NCBI GenBank assembly: GCA_019637295.1
Contig: JAHBVX010000007.1
Coordinates: forward strand, 124,001 to 188,000
DNA: 64,000 nucleotides
Direction of reading: 5' to 3'
Source: Polyangiaceae bacterium
GTDB lineage: Bacteria > Myxococcota_A > Polyangia > Polyangiales > Polyangiaceae
Shown here: positions 37,774 through 47,282 of the stretch, piece after piece
How positions within the stretch are numbered: position 1 is the stretch's first letter
Layout: each line of letters opens with the position of its first letter
Program-made: the position numbers and the translations under genes
Notes under the pieces: model-generated
Database searches by the model: none
What the model saw: the letters and a program-made list of their open reading frames with translations, nothing else
Told to the model about the DNA's origin: nothing

Positions 37774-39585
37774 ATGGCCGGCAAGCCGAAAGCAGATCTC
37801 GACCAGACGGCGCGCATCGAGCTCGAGCCCGCGGATCCCTTCGAGCTGATTCGATGGCTGGCTCGCAGCCAGCCGGACCCCCGCAAGGCGACCGCCGAGC
37901 TGATCCAGAACTCGCTGGACGCCGGCGCTCAGCGCGTCGACGTCGTCCGGGCCCGGGTCGGCGCGGCGATCTCGCTGTCCATCCGGGACGACGGGGAGGG
38001 GGTGTTGCCCCATCTGCAGCGGCGGGCAGCGCTCGAACACCTGGCCAAGCACGTCGGGCACTCCCACAAGATGAGCCTGGATCCGGGCGAGCGAGCCCGG
38101 CGGGTGGTCGCCGGCCAGTACGGTGTGGGCCTGCTCGGCTTCTGGGCCATTGGCCACCGTATGGAGATCCACTCTCGGGTAGGTGGCGGCAAGGTCGCGG
38201 TGCTTCGCTTGACCGAGGACTCTCCGCACGCGGAGGTGGGCACCTACACCGCACCCAAGGGCGCGCCCGGGACCTACACGGAGGTTTCCGTGAGCGAAGT
38301 GCACGAGTCGGCGGCGCGCGCTCTTTCGGGTCGCCGCTTGGCGGACTACCTGGCGGTGGAGCTGCGGGGACAGCTGCTCCGCAGCGGGGTCGCGCTCACG
38401 ATCAACGACCGACTGGCCCGCGGCGCTGCTCGGGAGCTGCGCGTGGTGCCGCATCGCTACAGCGGCGAGAAGCTGGAGCTGCCCGCGGAGGTCCCGGTAA
38501 GAGGCTTTCGCGCAGCTCACGTCGAGCTGTATCTGGCTCGCGGCTTCGATGGCGCCAGCATCGAGCTGTCGTGCGCGGGCACGCGGGTGGCCGACGATCT
38601 GGCGCGCCTCGATGCGCTCGGTCTCACCGAGTCGCCGTGGACTGGCGCCGAGCTGACCGGAGTCATCGACTTCCCGGACTTCAGCATCCCCCCCGGCACG
38701 CGCCGCGGCGTACTGCCCAACGCCGCCGCGCTCGCGTTCCTGGAGGCGATGGGAGGGCTGGCGCCCCGCATCCTCGCTGAGCTCGAGCGGCTCGACCTGC
38801 TACAGCGCGCCGAGCTCGACCGCCAGGTCGTGCACGAGCTCCGGCGCGCGCTGCGCGGCTTCGACGAGCGCGTCCGCGATCTGACGCTCCCGCCGATCGC
38901 GGCCCGGGACGGGGAGCCCGCTACCGGACCCGTCGGCGCTGGAGAGCCCGTGGCGGGAGGGGGTCGCCGACCCCCCGCCACGAACGGCGACCCGCCGGAC
39001 GTCGGAGCGGGACCCCTGGCAGCAGTCACGGTGCTGCCGGGATTCGTTCGGATCACGCCGGCGACTCAGAAGCTCGTGCGGGCCGTTGCGAAGGACGCCG
39101 AGGGCCGAGCGCTGCAGGGCGTCGCCTTCGAGTGGCGGATGCCGGACGCCGAGGACGCCGGGCTGGCCATCGAGCCCCAGGGGCATCGCCTGCTGCTCAC
39201 CGCCGGTGACGACGCTCCCCTTGGCCGCCAGCTGCCGCTGATGGTCGTCGCGACGCTCGACGGCGACACCGCCGCGGACATCGCGGCCGTGGCGGTGGTG
39301 GAGGCCAAACACGAAGTGTACGCGCGGCTCGGCATTCCCGAGCCCCTGCTGGTGAGCGCCCCGGGCGCCCCCTGGCGCAGTCGCCGGCGGGGCTTCAGCT
39401 GGGAGATCAACGAGGCCCACCCCGACTATCAGCGCGTCAAGGACCAGTCCCGGCGGCGTTTGCGCTATTTGATCGCGCTGCTGGCCAAGGAGATCGTCAT
39501 CAGCAGCACCCGCCGGGACGACGCGGCGGACCTGCTCGAGGCGATGGTCCAGGTGCTGGCCCACGCCGAGGGCAACCTGCGCTAG
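37774..39585 (+). CDS. GHKL-superfamily ATPase of unknown function
   Basis: 603 residues. The N-terminal ATP fold shows all GHKL boxes: AELIQNSLDAGA (N46), SIRDDGEGV (D73, G74) and GQYGVGLLGFWAIG (residues 114-127), the arrangement of MutL, Hsp90 and MORC-type ATPases. A long middle region follows, then a linker rich in Gly/Pro (about 385-410). Residues about 412-512 look like a beta-sandwich (Big/Ig-like) segment, and the end is a basic helical domain containing WEINEAHPDYQRVKDQSRR. It lacks the MutL endonuclease or Hsp90 C-terminus. No neighbour reveals its job. It stands alone after the kinase gene and before the repeat. Confidence 0.75.
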   Translation: MAGKPKADLDQTARIELEPADPFELIRWLARSQPDPRKATAELIQNSLDAGAQRVDVVRARVGAAISLSIRDDGEGVLPHLQRRAALEHLAKHVGHSHKMSLDPGERARRVVAGQYGVGLLGFWAIGHRMEIHSRVGGGKVAVLRLTEDSPHAEVGTYTAPKGAPGTYTEVSVSEVHESAARALSGRRLADYLAVELRGQLLRSGVALTINDRLARGAARELRVVPHRYSGEKLELPAEVPVRGFRAAHVELYLARGFDGASIELSCAGTRVADDLARLDALGLTESPWTGAELTGVIDFPDFSIPPGTRRGVLPNAAALAFLEAMGGLAPRILAELERLDLLQRAELDRQVVHELRRALRGFDERVRDLTLPPIAARDGEPATGPVGAGEPVAGGGRRPPATNGDPPDVGAGPLAAVTVLPGFVRITPATQKLVRAVAKDAEGRALQGVAFEWRMPDAEDAGLAIEPQGHRLLLTAGDDAPLGRQLPLMVVATLDGDTAADIAAVAVVEAKHEVYARLGIPEPLLVSAPGAPWRSRRRGFSWEINEAHPDYQRVKDQSRRRLRYLIALLAKEIVISSTRRDDAADLLEAMVQVLAHAEGNLR

Positions 39586-39598
39586 CTGAGTGCGTCCT

Positions 39599-39801
39599 AG
39601 GCTCGACTTGGGCGGTTTCTGCCCGCGCGTTCCGGGACTTCATGCTCTTCCGACGGGTCAGGTGGCCGCGGCGACCCGTCGAAACCCGCGACCCTCCATC
39701 CGGCAACCGAGCATGCGCCGGCCCCGCCGGTTCTCTTCGTGGGTTTTGGCCTCCTTTGCCGATCGTGATCTGATCGTGCCAAGCCTGCCCAAGTCGAGCC
39801 T
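39599..39801 (+). mobile_element. MITE-like element, 203 bp, with 15-bp perfect terminal inverted repeats
   Basis: Left end AGGCTCGACTTGGGC (39599-39613) and right end GCCCAAGTCGAGCCT (39787-39801) are exact inverted copies. The right 63 bp (39739-39801) match the minus strand of 2761-2699 at 59 positions. No transposase ORF is present, so it is nonautonomous, or a structured repeat that spreads by another route. No clear target duplication was found at the edges (CCT on the left, CGG on the right). It occupies most of the 351-bp gap between the ATPase and prs genes; the rest (39802-39936) holds no gene I can support, only the probable prs promoter region. Confidence 0.65.
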
Positions 39802-39936
39802 CGGGGCCAACCGTGCCCTCGGATCCGCTCGCATTGACAGATCTGACCCTCGCTGCTACCTGTCGCCCCCCTTCAAGGTCTGGGGCGGCCGCGGGCCCAG
39901 TGCGGGCTCCCCCGCTCGGCCTCCACGAGGCGTCCG

Positions 39937-40884
39937 GTGGCCGTCAAACGATTCTGTCTGTTCACGGGAAACGCGAATCCCGAGCTCGCCGAGGAGATCG
40001 GCCAGGTGCTGGGCACCCCGCTGAGCGAAGCACGCGTCTCGCGGTTCAGCGACGGCGAGACGTTCTGCGAGGTGAGGGAGAACGTCCGCGGCCTGGACAC
40101 CTACGTGATTCAGCCCATGTGCTCGCCGGTCAACGACAACATCATGGAGTTGCTCATCTTGTGTGACGCGCTCCGGCGGGCGTCCGCGGCCAGCATCACC
40201 GGGGTCATCCCGTACTACGGCTACGCTCGGCAGGACCGCAAGGTGGCGCCTCGCACCCCCATCACCTCGAAGCTGGTGGCGGATCTGCTGGTGACCGCGG
40301 GCATCGAGCGCGTCGTGTGCGTCGATCTGCACGCCGGCCAGATCCAAGGCTTCTTCAACATCCCCTTCGACCACCTGTACGCGCTGCCGGTCTTCTTGGA
40401 GGACTACCTGAAGACCCGCTTCGACGACAGCGCGGTAGTGGTGTCCCCGGACGCCGGCGGTGTCGAGCGGGCGCGTGCCTACTCCAAGCGTCTCGGCGCT
40501 TCGCTGGCCATCATCGACAAGCGGCGGGAGCGAGCCAACGTCAGCGAGGTCATGCACCTGATCGGGGACGTCGAAGGTCGAGACTGCATCATCATCGACG
40601 ACATGATCGACACCGCCGGCACGCTGTGCAACGCAGCCAGCGCCGTGATGAACTATGGCGCCAAGAGCGTCGTGGCCTGCGCGACCCACGGCGTCCTGAG
40701 CGGACCAGCCGTGGAGCGCATCGCAGCGTCGGCCCTCAAGGAGGTCGTGGTCACCAACTCCATCCCCCCGTCGGACGAGGCCAAGGCTTGCGAGAAGATC
40801 CGCGTGCTCAGCATCGCTCGACTACTGGGGGAAGCCATTCGCCGCATCCACAACAGTGACAGCGTCAGCTCCCTGTTCGTGTGA
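39937..40884 (+). CDS. prs: Ribose-phosphate pyrophosphokinase
   Basis: 315 residues. Makes PRPP from ribose-5-phosphate and ATP for nucleotide, His and Trp synthesis. Conserved [10 protein letters not shown] start, FSDGE, the flexible catalytic loop [26 protein letters not shown] and the PRPP-binding loop [12 protein letters not shown] start at 39937. It leads the block prs-rplY-pth-rpsF-rpsR-rplI-dnaB, an order shared with many bacteria. PRPP made here feeds the purD/purA and hisZ pathways encoded further downstream. Confidence 0.97.
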   Translation: MAVKRFCLFTGNANPELAEEIGQVLGTPLSEARVSRFSDGETFCEVRENVRGLDTYVIQPMCSPVNDNIMELLILCDALRRASAASITGVIPYYGYARQDRKVAPRTPITSKLVADLLVTAGIERVVCVDLHAGQIQGFFNIPFDHLYALPVFLEDYLKTRFDDSAVVVSPDAGGVERARAYSKRLGASLAIIDKRRERANVSEVMHLIGDVEGRDCIIIDDMIDTAGTLCNAASAVMNYGAKSVVACATHGVLSGPAVERIAASALKEVVVTNSIPPSDEAKACEKIRVLSIARLLGEAIRRIHNSDSVSSLFV

Positions 40885-40917
40885 GCGCGTGATCCTGAGA
40901 GAAGAGAGAGAACTCCA

Positions 40918-41559
40918 ATGGAAATCGTGAAAATCGAAGCAGCTCGTCGACAAGGCCACGGCAAGGGTGAGGCTCGCCGACTCCGGAGCGGGGACCAGAT
41001 CCCGGCCATCACCTACGGCAAGGGTGAGGTCACGGTTCCGATCGCCATCTCGCCCAAGGACTTCATCGGCGTGCTCAAGAGCGAGCACGGTCGAAACTCC
41101 GTCATCGAACTAGTCGTGGACGGCAAGGACTCGATGACGGTGCTCATCGCGGATTACCAGTACCACCCGGTCAGCCGCAGCCTGCTGCACGCCGACTTCC
41201 GGCGCATTCAGCTCGACGAACCCGTCGAGGTGGACATCCCCCTCGAGCTCATCGGCAAGCCCCAGGGAGTGGTGCTCGGCGGCATCCTGCGCCAGGTGTT
41301 CCGCCGGCTCCCCATCCGTTGTCTGCCCAAGGACATCCCGGTCAAGATCGTCCACGACATGACCCCGGTTGGTCTGGACGAGAGTGTCTCCGTCTCGCAG
41401 CTCACCCTGCCCGAGGGGGTGGAGGTGCGGCTCCCGGCGGCACAGACCGTCTCCGCCGTCGTCAGCGAGAAGCGTCGCGGCGACGCGGAGGAAGAGAAGC
41501 CCGCAGGCGGGGCCCCGGCCGACGCGAAGGCCGGCGAGAAGCCCGAAGCCAAGGCGTGA
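40918..41559 (+). CDS. rplY: 50S ribosomal protein L25 (Ctc form)
   Basis: 213 residues, the long CTC-type L25 that binds 5S rRNA. The N-terminal L25 domain (QGHGKGEARRLRSGDQIPA, split as short motifs; YGKGE) is followed by a beta-barrel domain ending near residue 190 and an Ala/Glu/Lys tail. A purine-rich ribosome site (AGAGAAGAGAGAG) precedes the ATG. Its stop overlaps the pth start (GTGA). Confidence 0.95.
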   Translation: MEIVKIEAARRQGHGKGEARRLRSGDQIPAITYGKGEVTVPIAISPKDFIGVLKSEHGRNSVIELVVDGKDSMTVLIADYQYHPVSRSLLHADFRRIQLDEPVEVDIPLELIGKPQGVVLGGILRQVFRRLPIRCLPKDIPVKIVHDMTPVGLDESVSVSQLTLPEGVEVRLPAAQTVSAVVSEKRRGDAEEEKPAGGAPADAKAGEKPEAKA

Positions 41560-42137
41560 TCCTGGCGGTGGGCCTCGGCAACCCCGGGCCTCGCTACGAG
41601 TGGACCCGGCACAACGTCGGGGCGTGGGCCGCCCGGCGCGCCGCCGCCGCCGCGGGGGCTGGCCCATTTCGCGCTCGGTTCTCGGGCTTGCTGGCCGAGG
41701 GGCGGATCGGCGACGAGCCGGTCGCCTACCTGTTGCCCCAGACCTTCATGAACGCCTCGGGCCAGAGCGTGCGCGAGGCCGTGGAGGTGCTCGGAGTCGA
41801 TGTGGGTCAGCTGGTCGTGCTGCACGATGAGCTCGACCTCCCGGCCGGCGTCGTCCGGCTCAAGCAGGGAGGGGGAGAGGCCGGGCACCGCGGGCTGCGC
41901 AGCGTCTCCGAGCAGCTCGGGACTCGGGACTACGTGCGGGTCCGAATCGGGATCGGCCGCCCCGACCCCGCTTTCGAGGGTGACGTGGCGGATTTCGTGC
42001 TAGAAGCCGTCCCCTCCGCAGAGCGGGCTCGGCTCCTAGTCAGCGCCGACCGAGCTGCGGAGGCGGTCTCGAGCATCGCTCTGAGCGGCGTCGCTTCCGC
42101 GATGAACGAGATCAATCAGCGCGACTCGTCACGCTGA
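41556..42137 (+). CDS. pth: Peptidyl-tRNA hydrolase
   Basis: 193 residues. Releases peptides from stalled peptidyl-tRNA. Starts at a GTG overlapping the rplY stop; conserved VGLGNPGPRYEWTRHNVG (with the catalytic His in RHN), PQTFMNASG, LHDELDLPAG and GGGEAGHRGLRSV. The longer open frame upstream lies in rplY and is a shadow. The rplY-pth pair is a widespread arrangement. Confidence 0.96.
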   Translation: MILAVGLGNPGPRYEWTRHNVGAWAARRAAAAAGAGPFRARFSGLLAEGRIGDEPVAYLLPQTFMNASGQSVREAVEVLGVDVGQLVVLHDELDLPAGVVRLKQGGGEAGHRGLRSVSEQLGTRDYVRVRIGIGRPDPAFEGDVADFVLEAVPSAERARLLVSADRAAEAVSSIALSGVASAMNEINQRDSSR

Positions 42138-42190
42138 CTCCTTGCTCCCGGGCCTGGCTCCGGGGGCCACCTGTCCGAGAGGAGAATCTC

Positions 42191-42697
42191 ATGGTTACCG
42201 AACAGAGCGCCAAGATGCCGGCGCGCGAATACGAAACGATCTACATACTCAAGTCCGACACGTCCAAGGAAGGCGCTAGCAAGGTCGCCGAGCGTGTGGG
42301 CGACGTCGTGGGCAAAGAAGGCGGCAAGCTCACCCTGGTCGAGACCTGGGGCCGCCGTCAGCTGGCCTATCCCGTCAAGAAGCAGCGGCGCGGCGTGTAC
42401 GTGTACGTGAAGTACCTCGGCGGCGGCGGCGTGGTGAGCGAGCTCGAGCGCAACCTGCGCATGCTCGACGAGGTGGTGAAGTACCAAACCGTGCAGGTGC
42501 GCGAGGGTGTGGACGAGGCGACCGTTCAGGTCGACCCGGAGGCGATCACCTTCGCCGACGTGGAGCCGCCCGGCGAGGACGACGTGGACGAGACCTTGGA
42601 GCAGAGCCTCGGCTTGGTGGACGGTCCGTCCCGTCGGCACGACGTGGAGGAAGAGGGCGGGGACATGGGCCTGGGTGACGAGGAGGACGAGTCATGA
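42191..42697 (+). CDS. rpsF: 30S ribosomal protein S6
   Basis: 168 residues, longer than the usual 95-135. Core S6 fold with [27 protein letters not shown] and an acidic C-terminal extension from about residue 115 (GEDDVDET ... EEDES). Such acidic tails occur in some bacteria (E. coli S6 is post-translationally glutamylated), but this one is long and encoded. It overlaps rpsR by ATGA. S6 binds S18 in the 30S platform. Confidence 0.95.
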   Translation: MVTEQSAKMPAREYETIYILKSDTSKEGASKVAERVGDVVGKEGGKLTLVETWGRRQLAYPVKKQRRGVYVYVKYLGGGGVVSELERNLRMLDEVVKYQTVQVREGVDEATVQVDPEAITFADVEPPGEDDVDETLEQSLGLVDGPSRRHDVEEEGGDMGLGDEEDES

Positions 42698-43002
42698 ACA
42701 TGTTCGGCAAAGACAGGGACCGAGGCGGAGACCGAGACCGTGACCGAGACCGGGAGCGCGAGCCCAACCTGGGCGAGGCCACCGGCTTTCGCCGTGGGCG
42801 CCGGCGCGGTTGCGGCTTCTGCTCCGACGAGAGCCTGGCCATCGACTACAAGGATCCCCAGGCGCTGAAGTACTTCATCACCGAGCGCGGCAAGGTGGTT
42901 CCTCGTCGTATTTCTGGCGCTTGTGCGAAGCATCAGCGCGAGCTCACCTTGGCGATCAAGCGTTCGCGCAACATCGCCCTCTTGCCGTTCACGGCTAGCT
43001 GA
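42694..43002 (+). CDS. rpsR: 30S ribosomal protein S18
   Basis: 102 residues. The last 70 residues are canonical S18 ([51 protein letters not shown] as separate motifs). The N-terminal 35 residues are an Asp/Arg-rich repeat ([16 protein letters not shown]) not found in E. coli S18. The CGFC pair may bind zinc. Translationally coupled to rpsF by ATGA. Confidence 0.95.
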   Translation: MNMFGKDRDRGGDRDRDRDREREPNLGEATGFRRGRRRGCGFCSDESLAIDYKDPQALKYFITERGKVVPRRISGACAKHQRELTLAIKRSRNIALLPFTAS

Positions 43003-43016
43003 CGGAGGCACACCAG

Positions 43017-43478
43017 ATGGCATCTGCGATCAAAGTCGTCCTGGAGCAGGACGTCGACAACCTCGGCGGCAGCGGGGACGTGGTGCGTGTGCGCCCCGGC
43101 TACGCCCGCAACTTCCTCATCCCGCGTGGCCTGGCCGTACCCGCGACCCATGCGAACCTCGCCCGCGTCGACGAGCTCAAGCGCGCTGCCGCGGCGCGTG
43201 CCCAGAAGACCCTCGAGGAAGCGAAGGAGCTGGCCAAGAAGCTCGAGGCCGTGAGCATCAAGCTCGAGCGCGCCGTCGGCGAAGAGAACAAGATGTACGG
43301 CTCGGTGACCGCGAAGGACATCGAGGAGGCGTACGCGGCTCAGCACTCGCTCTCGTTCGACAAGCGCAAGCTGACCCTGGCCGAGCCGATCAAGACGCTC
43401 GGCCTCGCGGAGGTGTCGCTCAAGCTGCACCCCGAGGTGATGGCGAAGCTTCGTGTGGAGGTCGTCAAGGGCGGCTGA
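43017..43478 (+). CDS. rplI: 50S ribosomal protein L9
   Basis: 153 residues, normal size. N-terminal RNA-binding domain with VVLEQDVDNLGGSGDVVRV and VRPGYARNFLIP, a long central helix, and a C-terminal domain ending GG. Preceded by GGAGG about nine bases upstream of the ATG. Followed by a strong hairpin, so the ribosomal block may end here and dnaB may have its own promoter. Confidence 0.96.
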   Translation: MASAIKVVLEQDVDNLGGSGDVVRVRPGYARNFLIPRGLAVPATHANLARVDELKRAAAARAQKTLEEAKELAKKLEAVSIKLERAVGEENKMYGSVTAKDIEEAYAAQHSLSFDKRKLTLAEPIKTLGLAEVSLKLHPEVMAKLRVEVVKGG

Positions 43479-43497
43479 GCTGCCAGAGCGCACGGAG

Positions 43498-43527
43498 CAC
43501 CCCGGAAAGCCACGGCTTCCCGGGGTG
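43498..43527 (+). terminator. Hairpin after rplI
   Basis: Arms CACCCCGGAAAG (43498-43509) and CTTCCCGGGGTG (43516-43527) pair at 11 of 12 positions around a 6-nt loop, 20 bp after the rplI stop. The following tract is GTCGTGCATTT rather than a clean T-run, so termination efficiency is uncertain. Confidence 0.5.
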
Positions 43528-43621
43528 TCGTGCATTTGGGACCCTGGGGAAAAGTCGTGGACAGAGCGCGGGACAAACTGGGGACGACGGCTCGGGCGTT
43601 GACTGTCCGCGCTTCACGTCG

Positions 43622-43643
43622 AAGCTCTGCTAGGACAGAGCTT
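43622..43643. promoter_or_regulatory. Perfect 8-bp inverted repeat upstream of dnaB
   Basis: AAGCTCTG (43622-43629) and CAGAGCTT (43636-43643) flank CTAGGA. The dyad lies 68 bp before the dnaB ATG, within the 184-bp stretch between the rplI terminator and dnaB. A TTGACT at 43599 could be a -35 element, but no well-spaced -10 was found. It could be an operator; no regulator is known. Confidence 0.25.
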
Positions 43644-43711
43644 GCCAGTCGCTGTCGCGGAGCGAGCGCGTCGCGTCCGCCTCGACTGACCACCCGAAGG
43701 AGCGTGCCGCC

Positions 43712-45211
43712 ATGCAGTCACTAGAACGAACTCGCGCTCAGTCGAAGCTCGAGCTTCAGCCGGTGGCGGGTCGGGTTCCACCGCATGATCTCTTCGCCGA
43801 AGCAGCGGTGCTCTCGGCGATGCTCCTGAGCGCGGAGGCCTTCGATCGGGTGCAGGAGGTGCTGGCGCCCGAGCACTTCTACGCCGATCGACACCGGCGC
43901 ATCTTCGAGGCGGTCCTCGAGCTCAACCAGCTGAATCAGCCTGTCGACTTGGTCACCGTCGCCGGCTGGCTTCGGGACCGAGAGCGGCTCGCCCAGGTCG
44001 GCGGCACCGCGTACCTGGCAGAGCTCGCCGACGCGACCCCGGCGGTGGCGCACGTGGAGCAGCACGCCAAGGTGATTCGCGAGAAGTGGAGGGTCCGCCA
44101 GCTCATCGCTGCCTGCCAGCGTTTCGCGGCGGAGGGCTATGCGGACTACGGCGAGGCGCAGGCGTTCATCGACGCAGCCGAGCAAGCCGTGTTCGACATC
44201 GCGCGTGTGCCGGAGGGCTCCTCCGTCGTACCGGTGCGCGAGGCCATCCACGCGGCGTTCAAGAGCCTGACGGATGCCGCCCATCGCGGCGGCAGCGTGA
44301 CGGGTACGCCCAGCGGATTCATCGAGCTCGACAAGCGCTGTGCCGGGCTGCACCCGGGGGACCTGTACATCGTGGCGGGCCGGCCCGGCATGGGCAAGAC
44401 CGCGTTCGTGCTCAACATGGCGGTGAACGTGGCCCAGCCGCGCGCCACCGACGTGGACCCGGACGAGCCCTACGCCGAGGCCGTCGCCGAGGAACCCGGG
44501 GACGGCGTGGCGTTCTTCTCGCTCGAGATGCCGCGGGAGCAGCTGGCCGGTCGTATGCTCGCGTGCGAGGCGCGGGTGGACGTGTCCCGCTTCCGCTCGG
44601 CGGATCTCCGTCGGGAGGACTGGGAGCGCCTGACCGGGGCGGCCGCGAGGCTGGGCCGGCTGCCGATCTATCTCGACGATACGCCCGCGCTCACCCTCTT
44701 GGACCTGCGCGCCAAGGTGCGGCGGCTCAAGGCGGAGTTCGAGCGACAACGGGAGGGCGGCCCGGTCGCACGCAAGTTGGGTCTGGTCGTGGTCGACTAT
44801 CTCCAGCTCATGCAGGGACGACGGGACGCCCAGAGTCGGGAGCAGGAGATCAGCGAGCTGTCCCGCGGACTCAAGCAGCTAGCCAAGGAGATGAGCGTGC
44901 CGGTCCTGGCCCTCAGTCAGCTCAACCGCAGCGTGGAGACCCGCACCACGAAGGACAAGCGCCCCCAGCTCAGTGACTTGCGCGAGTCGGGCGCCATCGA
45001 GCAAGACGCCGACGCGATCTTCTTCATCTACCGCGACGAGTACTACTTCAAGGACAGCACCGAGAAGGGCATCGCCGAGATCATCATCGCCAAGCAGCGC
45101 AACGGGCCGACGGGCGCCATCAAGGTGAAGTTCACGGGGGCGTTCACCCGCTTCGACAACCTCGCCGCAGACGAGTACGACTTCGGGGAGATGGACGATT
45201 TTCCGGGCTGA
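43712..45211 (+). CDS. dnaB: Replicative DNA helicase
   Basis: 499 residues. Hexameric 5'-3' helicase of the replication fork. N-terminal DnaB domain (AVLSAMLLS, FYADRHRRIFEA), linker helix, and RecA-like motor with Walker A AGRPGMGKTAFVLNMA, SLEMPREQLAGRM, the Walker B segment VVVDYLQLMQG and a C-terminal RQNGPTG-like loop (KQRNGPTGAIKVKF). An extra 20-residue acidic insert follows the Walker A helix (VDPDEPYAEAVAEEPGD region). No intein is present. It follows rplI as in many bacteria. Confidence 0.97.
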   Translation: MQSLERTRAQSKLELQPVAGRVPPHDLFAEAAVLSAMLLSAEAFDRVQEVLAPEHFYADRHRRIFEAVLELNQLNQPVDLVTVAGWLRDRERLAQVGGTAYLAELADATPAVAHVEQHAKVIREKWRVRQLIAACQRFAAEGYADYGEAQAFIDAAEQAVFDIARVPEGSSVVPVREAIHAAFKSLTDAAHRGGSVTGTPSGFIELDKRCAGLHPGDLYIVAGRPGMGKTAFVLNMAVNVAQPRATDVDPDEPYAEAVAEEPGDGVAFFSLEMPREQLAGRMLACEARVDVSRFRSADLRREDWERLTGAAARLGRLPIYLDDTPALTLLDLRAKVRRLKAEFERQREGGPVARKLGLVVVDYLQLMQGRRDAQSREQEISELSRGLKQLAKEMSVPVLALSQLNRSVETRTTKDKRPQLSDLRESGAIEQDADAIFFIYRDEYYFKDSTEKGIAEIIIAKQRNGPTGAIKVKFTGAFTRFDNLAADEYDFGEMDDFPG

Positions 45212-45262
45212 CCTGCCCGGAACTGTGGCGGCCGGCCGAAAGTTCGCTACGCTCCCGAGCGC

Positions 45263-46192
45263 ATGACCTCGAGTTCGCTTCCTTGGTTCGCGTTGGGTCT
45301 CCTCGTCGCCGTCGCCTGCGGTCGCTCCGGCACTGAGGACGAGTTCTTCGCCTTGCCCAGCGGTGGTTCGGGTGGTCAGGACGCGGGGGCCGACGGCTCC
45401 ACCGGCGGTAGCGCGGCGACGGGCGGGGGTGGCGTGGCCGGGGCGGCCGGCGCCGCTGGTTTCGCGGGCATGGCGGGTCAGGCCGGCGCGGGAGCGTTTG
45501 GCGGAGTCGCGGGAGGCGCCGGCGCGGGTGGCATCGTGGGCACCGGTGGGGTGGTCACCGGCGGATTCGGAGGCCAGGGAGCCACCGGCGGCATCGTGGG
45601 CACCGGTGGGGTGGTCACCGGTGGGTTCGCGGGTCAGGGCGCCACCGGCGGCATCGTGGGGACGGGCGGGATCGTGGGCACCGGTGGGCTCGACGGCGGG
45701 CCGCCGGACGGGAACTTCTTCGACACGTTCCCGTTCCCGGACTCGGGGCCCATCGCGAACTGCCTCCAGTGCGCGGAGCAGAATTGCGCTTCCCAGGTGA
45801 ACGCCTGCTTCAACAACCCAAGCTGCGCGGGCGGCACCGTGTGCGCCATCACGAGCTGCGGCGGAGGATTCAATCTGAACTGTATCCTTTCGTGTTTCCA
45901 AGGTAATTTCGTGGCAGCTTTCCAGGCATTCTCGGCCTTCTCGTGCCTAGCCCAGAGCTGCGGTCAGCAATGCGTCGGCTCCATCGTCGGAGGCGGGGGC
46001 GGTCCCACTCCCCCGCCGCCGTCGCCGTCGCCGCCACCCGCGGCCGGCGGCGTGTGGGGTGAGCTATCGCCCGTCGACGCCGCGTTGCTCTCCTTGCCGG
46101 CGGGCCCGCTGTACATCCCTCCGTTCGAGGTGCTGGACGGAATGAGCGCGGTGCGCGGGTCGTGCGCGGCGTACGGCCAGCGCTGCCGCTGA
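45263..46192 (+). CDS. Gly/Thr-repeat lipoprotein with Cys-rich domain
   Basis: 309 residues. Lipobox LLVAVAC (Cys about 19), a Gly/Ala-rich low-complexity stretch (about 30-150) with two near-perfect 20-residue repeats of GGIVGTGGVVTGG type, then a domain with about 12 cysteines (CLQCAEQNCASQVNACFNNPSC), and a Pro-rich segment near 250-265. This layout is common in myxobacterial surface proteins. The Cys-rich part may be disulfide-stabilised. No enzyme motif is seen. It converges on obg with a 15-bp gap. Confidence 0.75.
   Translation: MTSSSLPWFALGLLVAVACGRSGTEDEFFALPSGGSGGQDAGADGSTGGSAATGGGGVAGAAGAAGFAGMAGQAGAGAFGGVAGGAGAGGIVGTGGVVTGGFGGQGATGGIVGTGGVVTGGFAGQGATGGIVGTGGIVGTGGLDGGPPDGNFFDTFPFPDSGPIANCLQCAEQNCASQVNACFNNPSCAGGTVCAITSCGGGFNLNCILSCFQGNFVAAFQAFSAFSCLAQSCGQQCVGSIVGGGGGPTPPPPSPSPPPAAGGVWGELSPVDAALLSLPAGPLYIPPFEVLDGMSAVRGSCAAYGQRCR
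45541..45660 (+). repeat. Two tandem 60-bp repeats inside a lipoprotein gene
   Basis: Units 45541-45600 and 45601-45660 differ at six positions and both begin CACCGGTGGGGTGGTCACCG. Partial units flank them (45531-45540 and 45661-45690). They encode 20-residue Gly/Val/Thr repeats. Recent duplication or slippage can change copy number between strains. Confidence 0.85.
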
Positions 46193-46207
46193 GTCGCGCG
46201 GGCGACC

Positions 46208-47230
<1,023 letters not shown>

Positions 47231-47282
47231 CTATCGCGATTCTCACCCGACGTCACGGGCGTTTGACGGCGGTCGCCCCGGT

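Noticed and set aside
39590-40024. Plus-strand ORF crossing the MITE-like element into prs
   Set aside because: It reads through the inverted repeats and then overlaps prs in another frame; the similar peptide at 2.7 kb comes from the shared repeat DNA.
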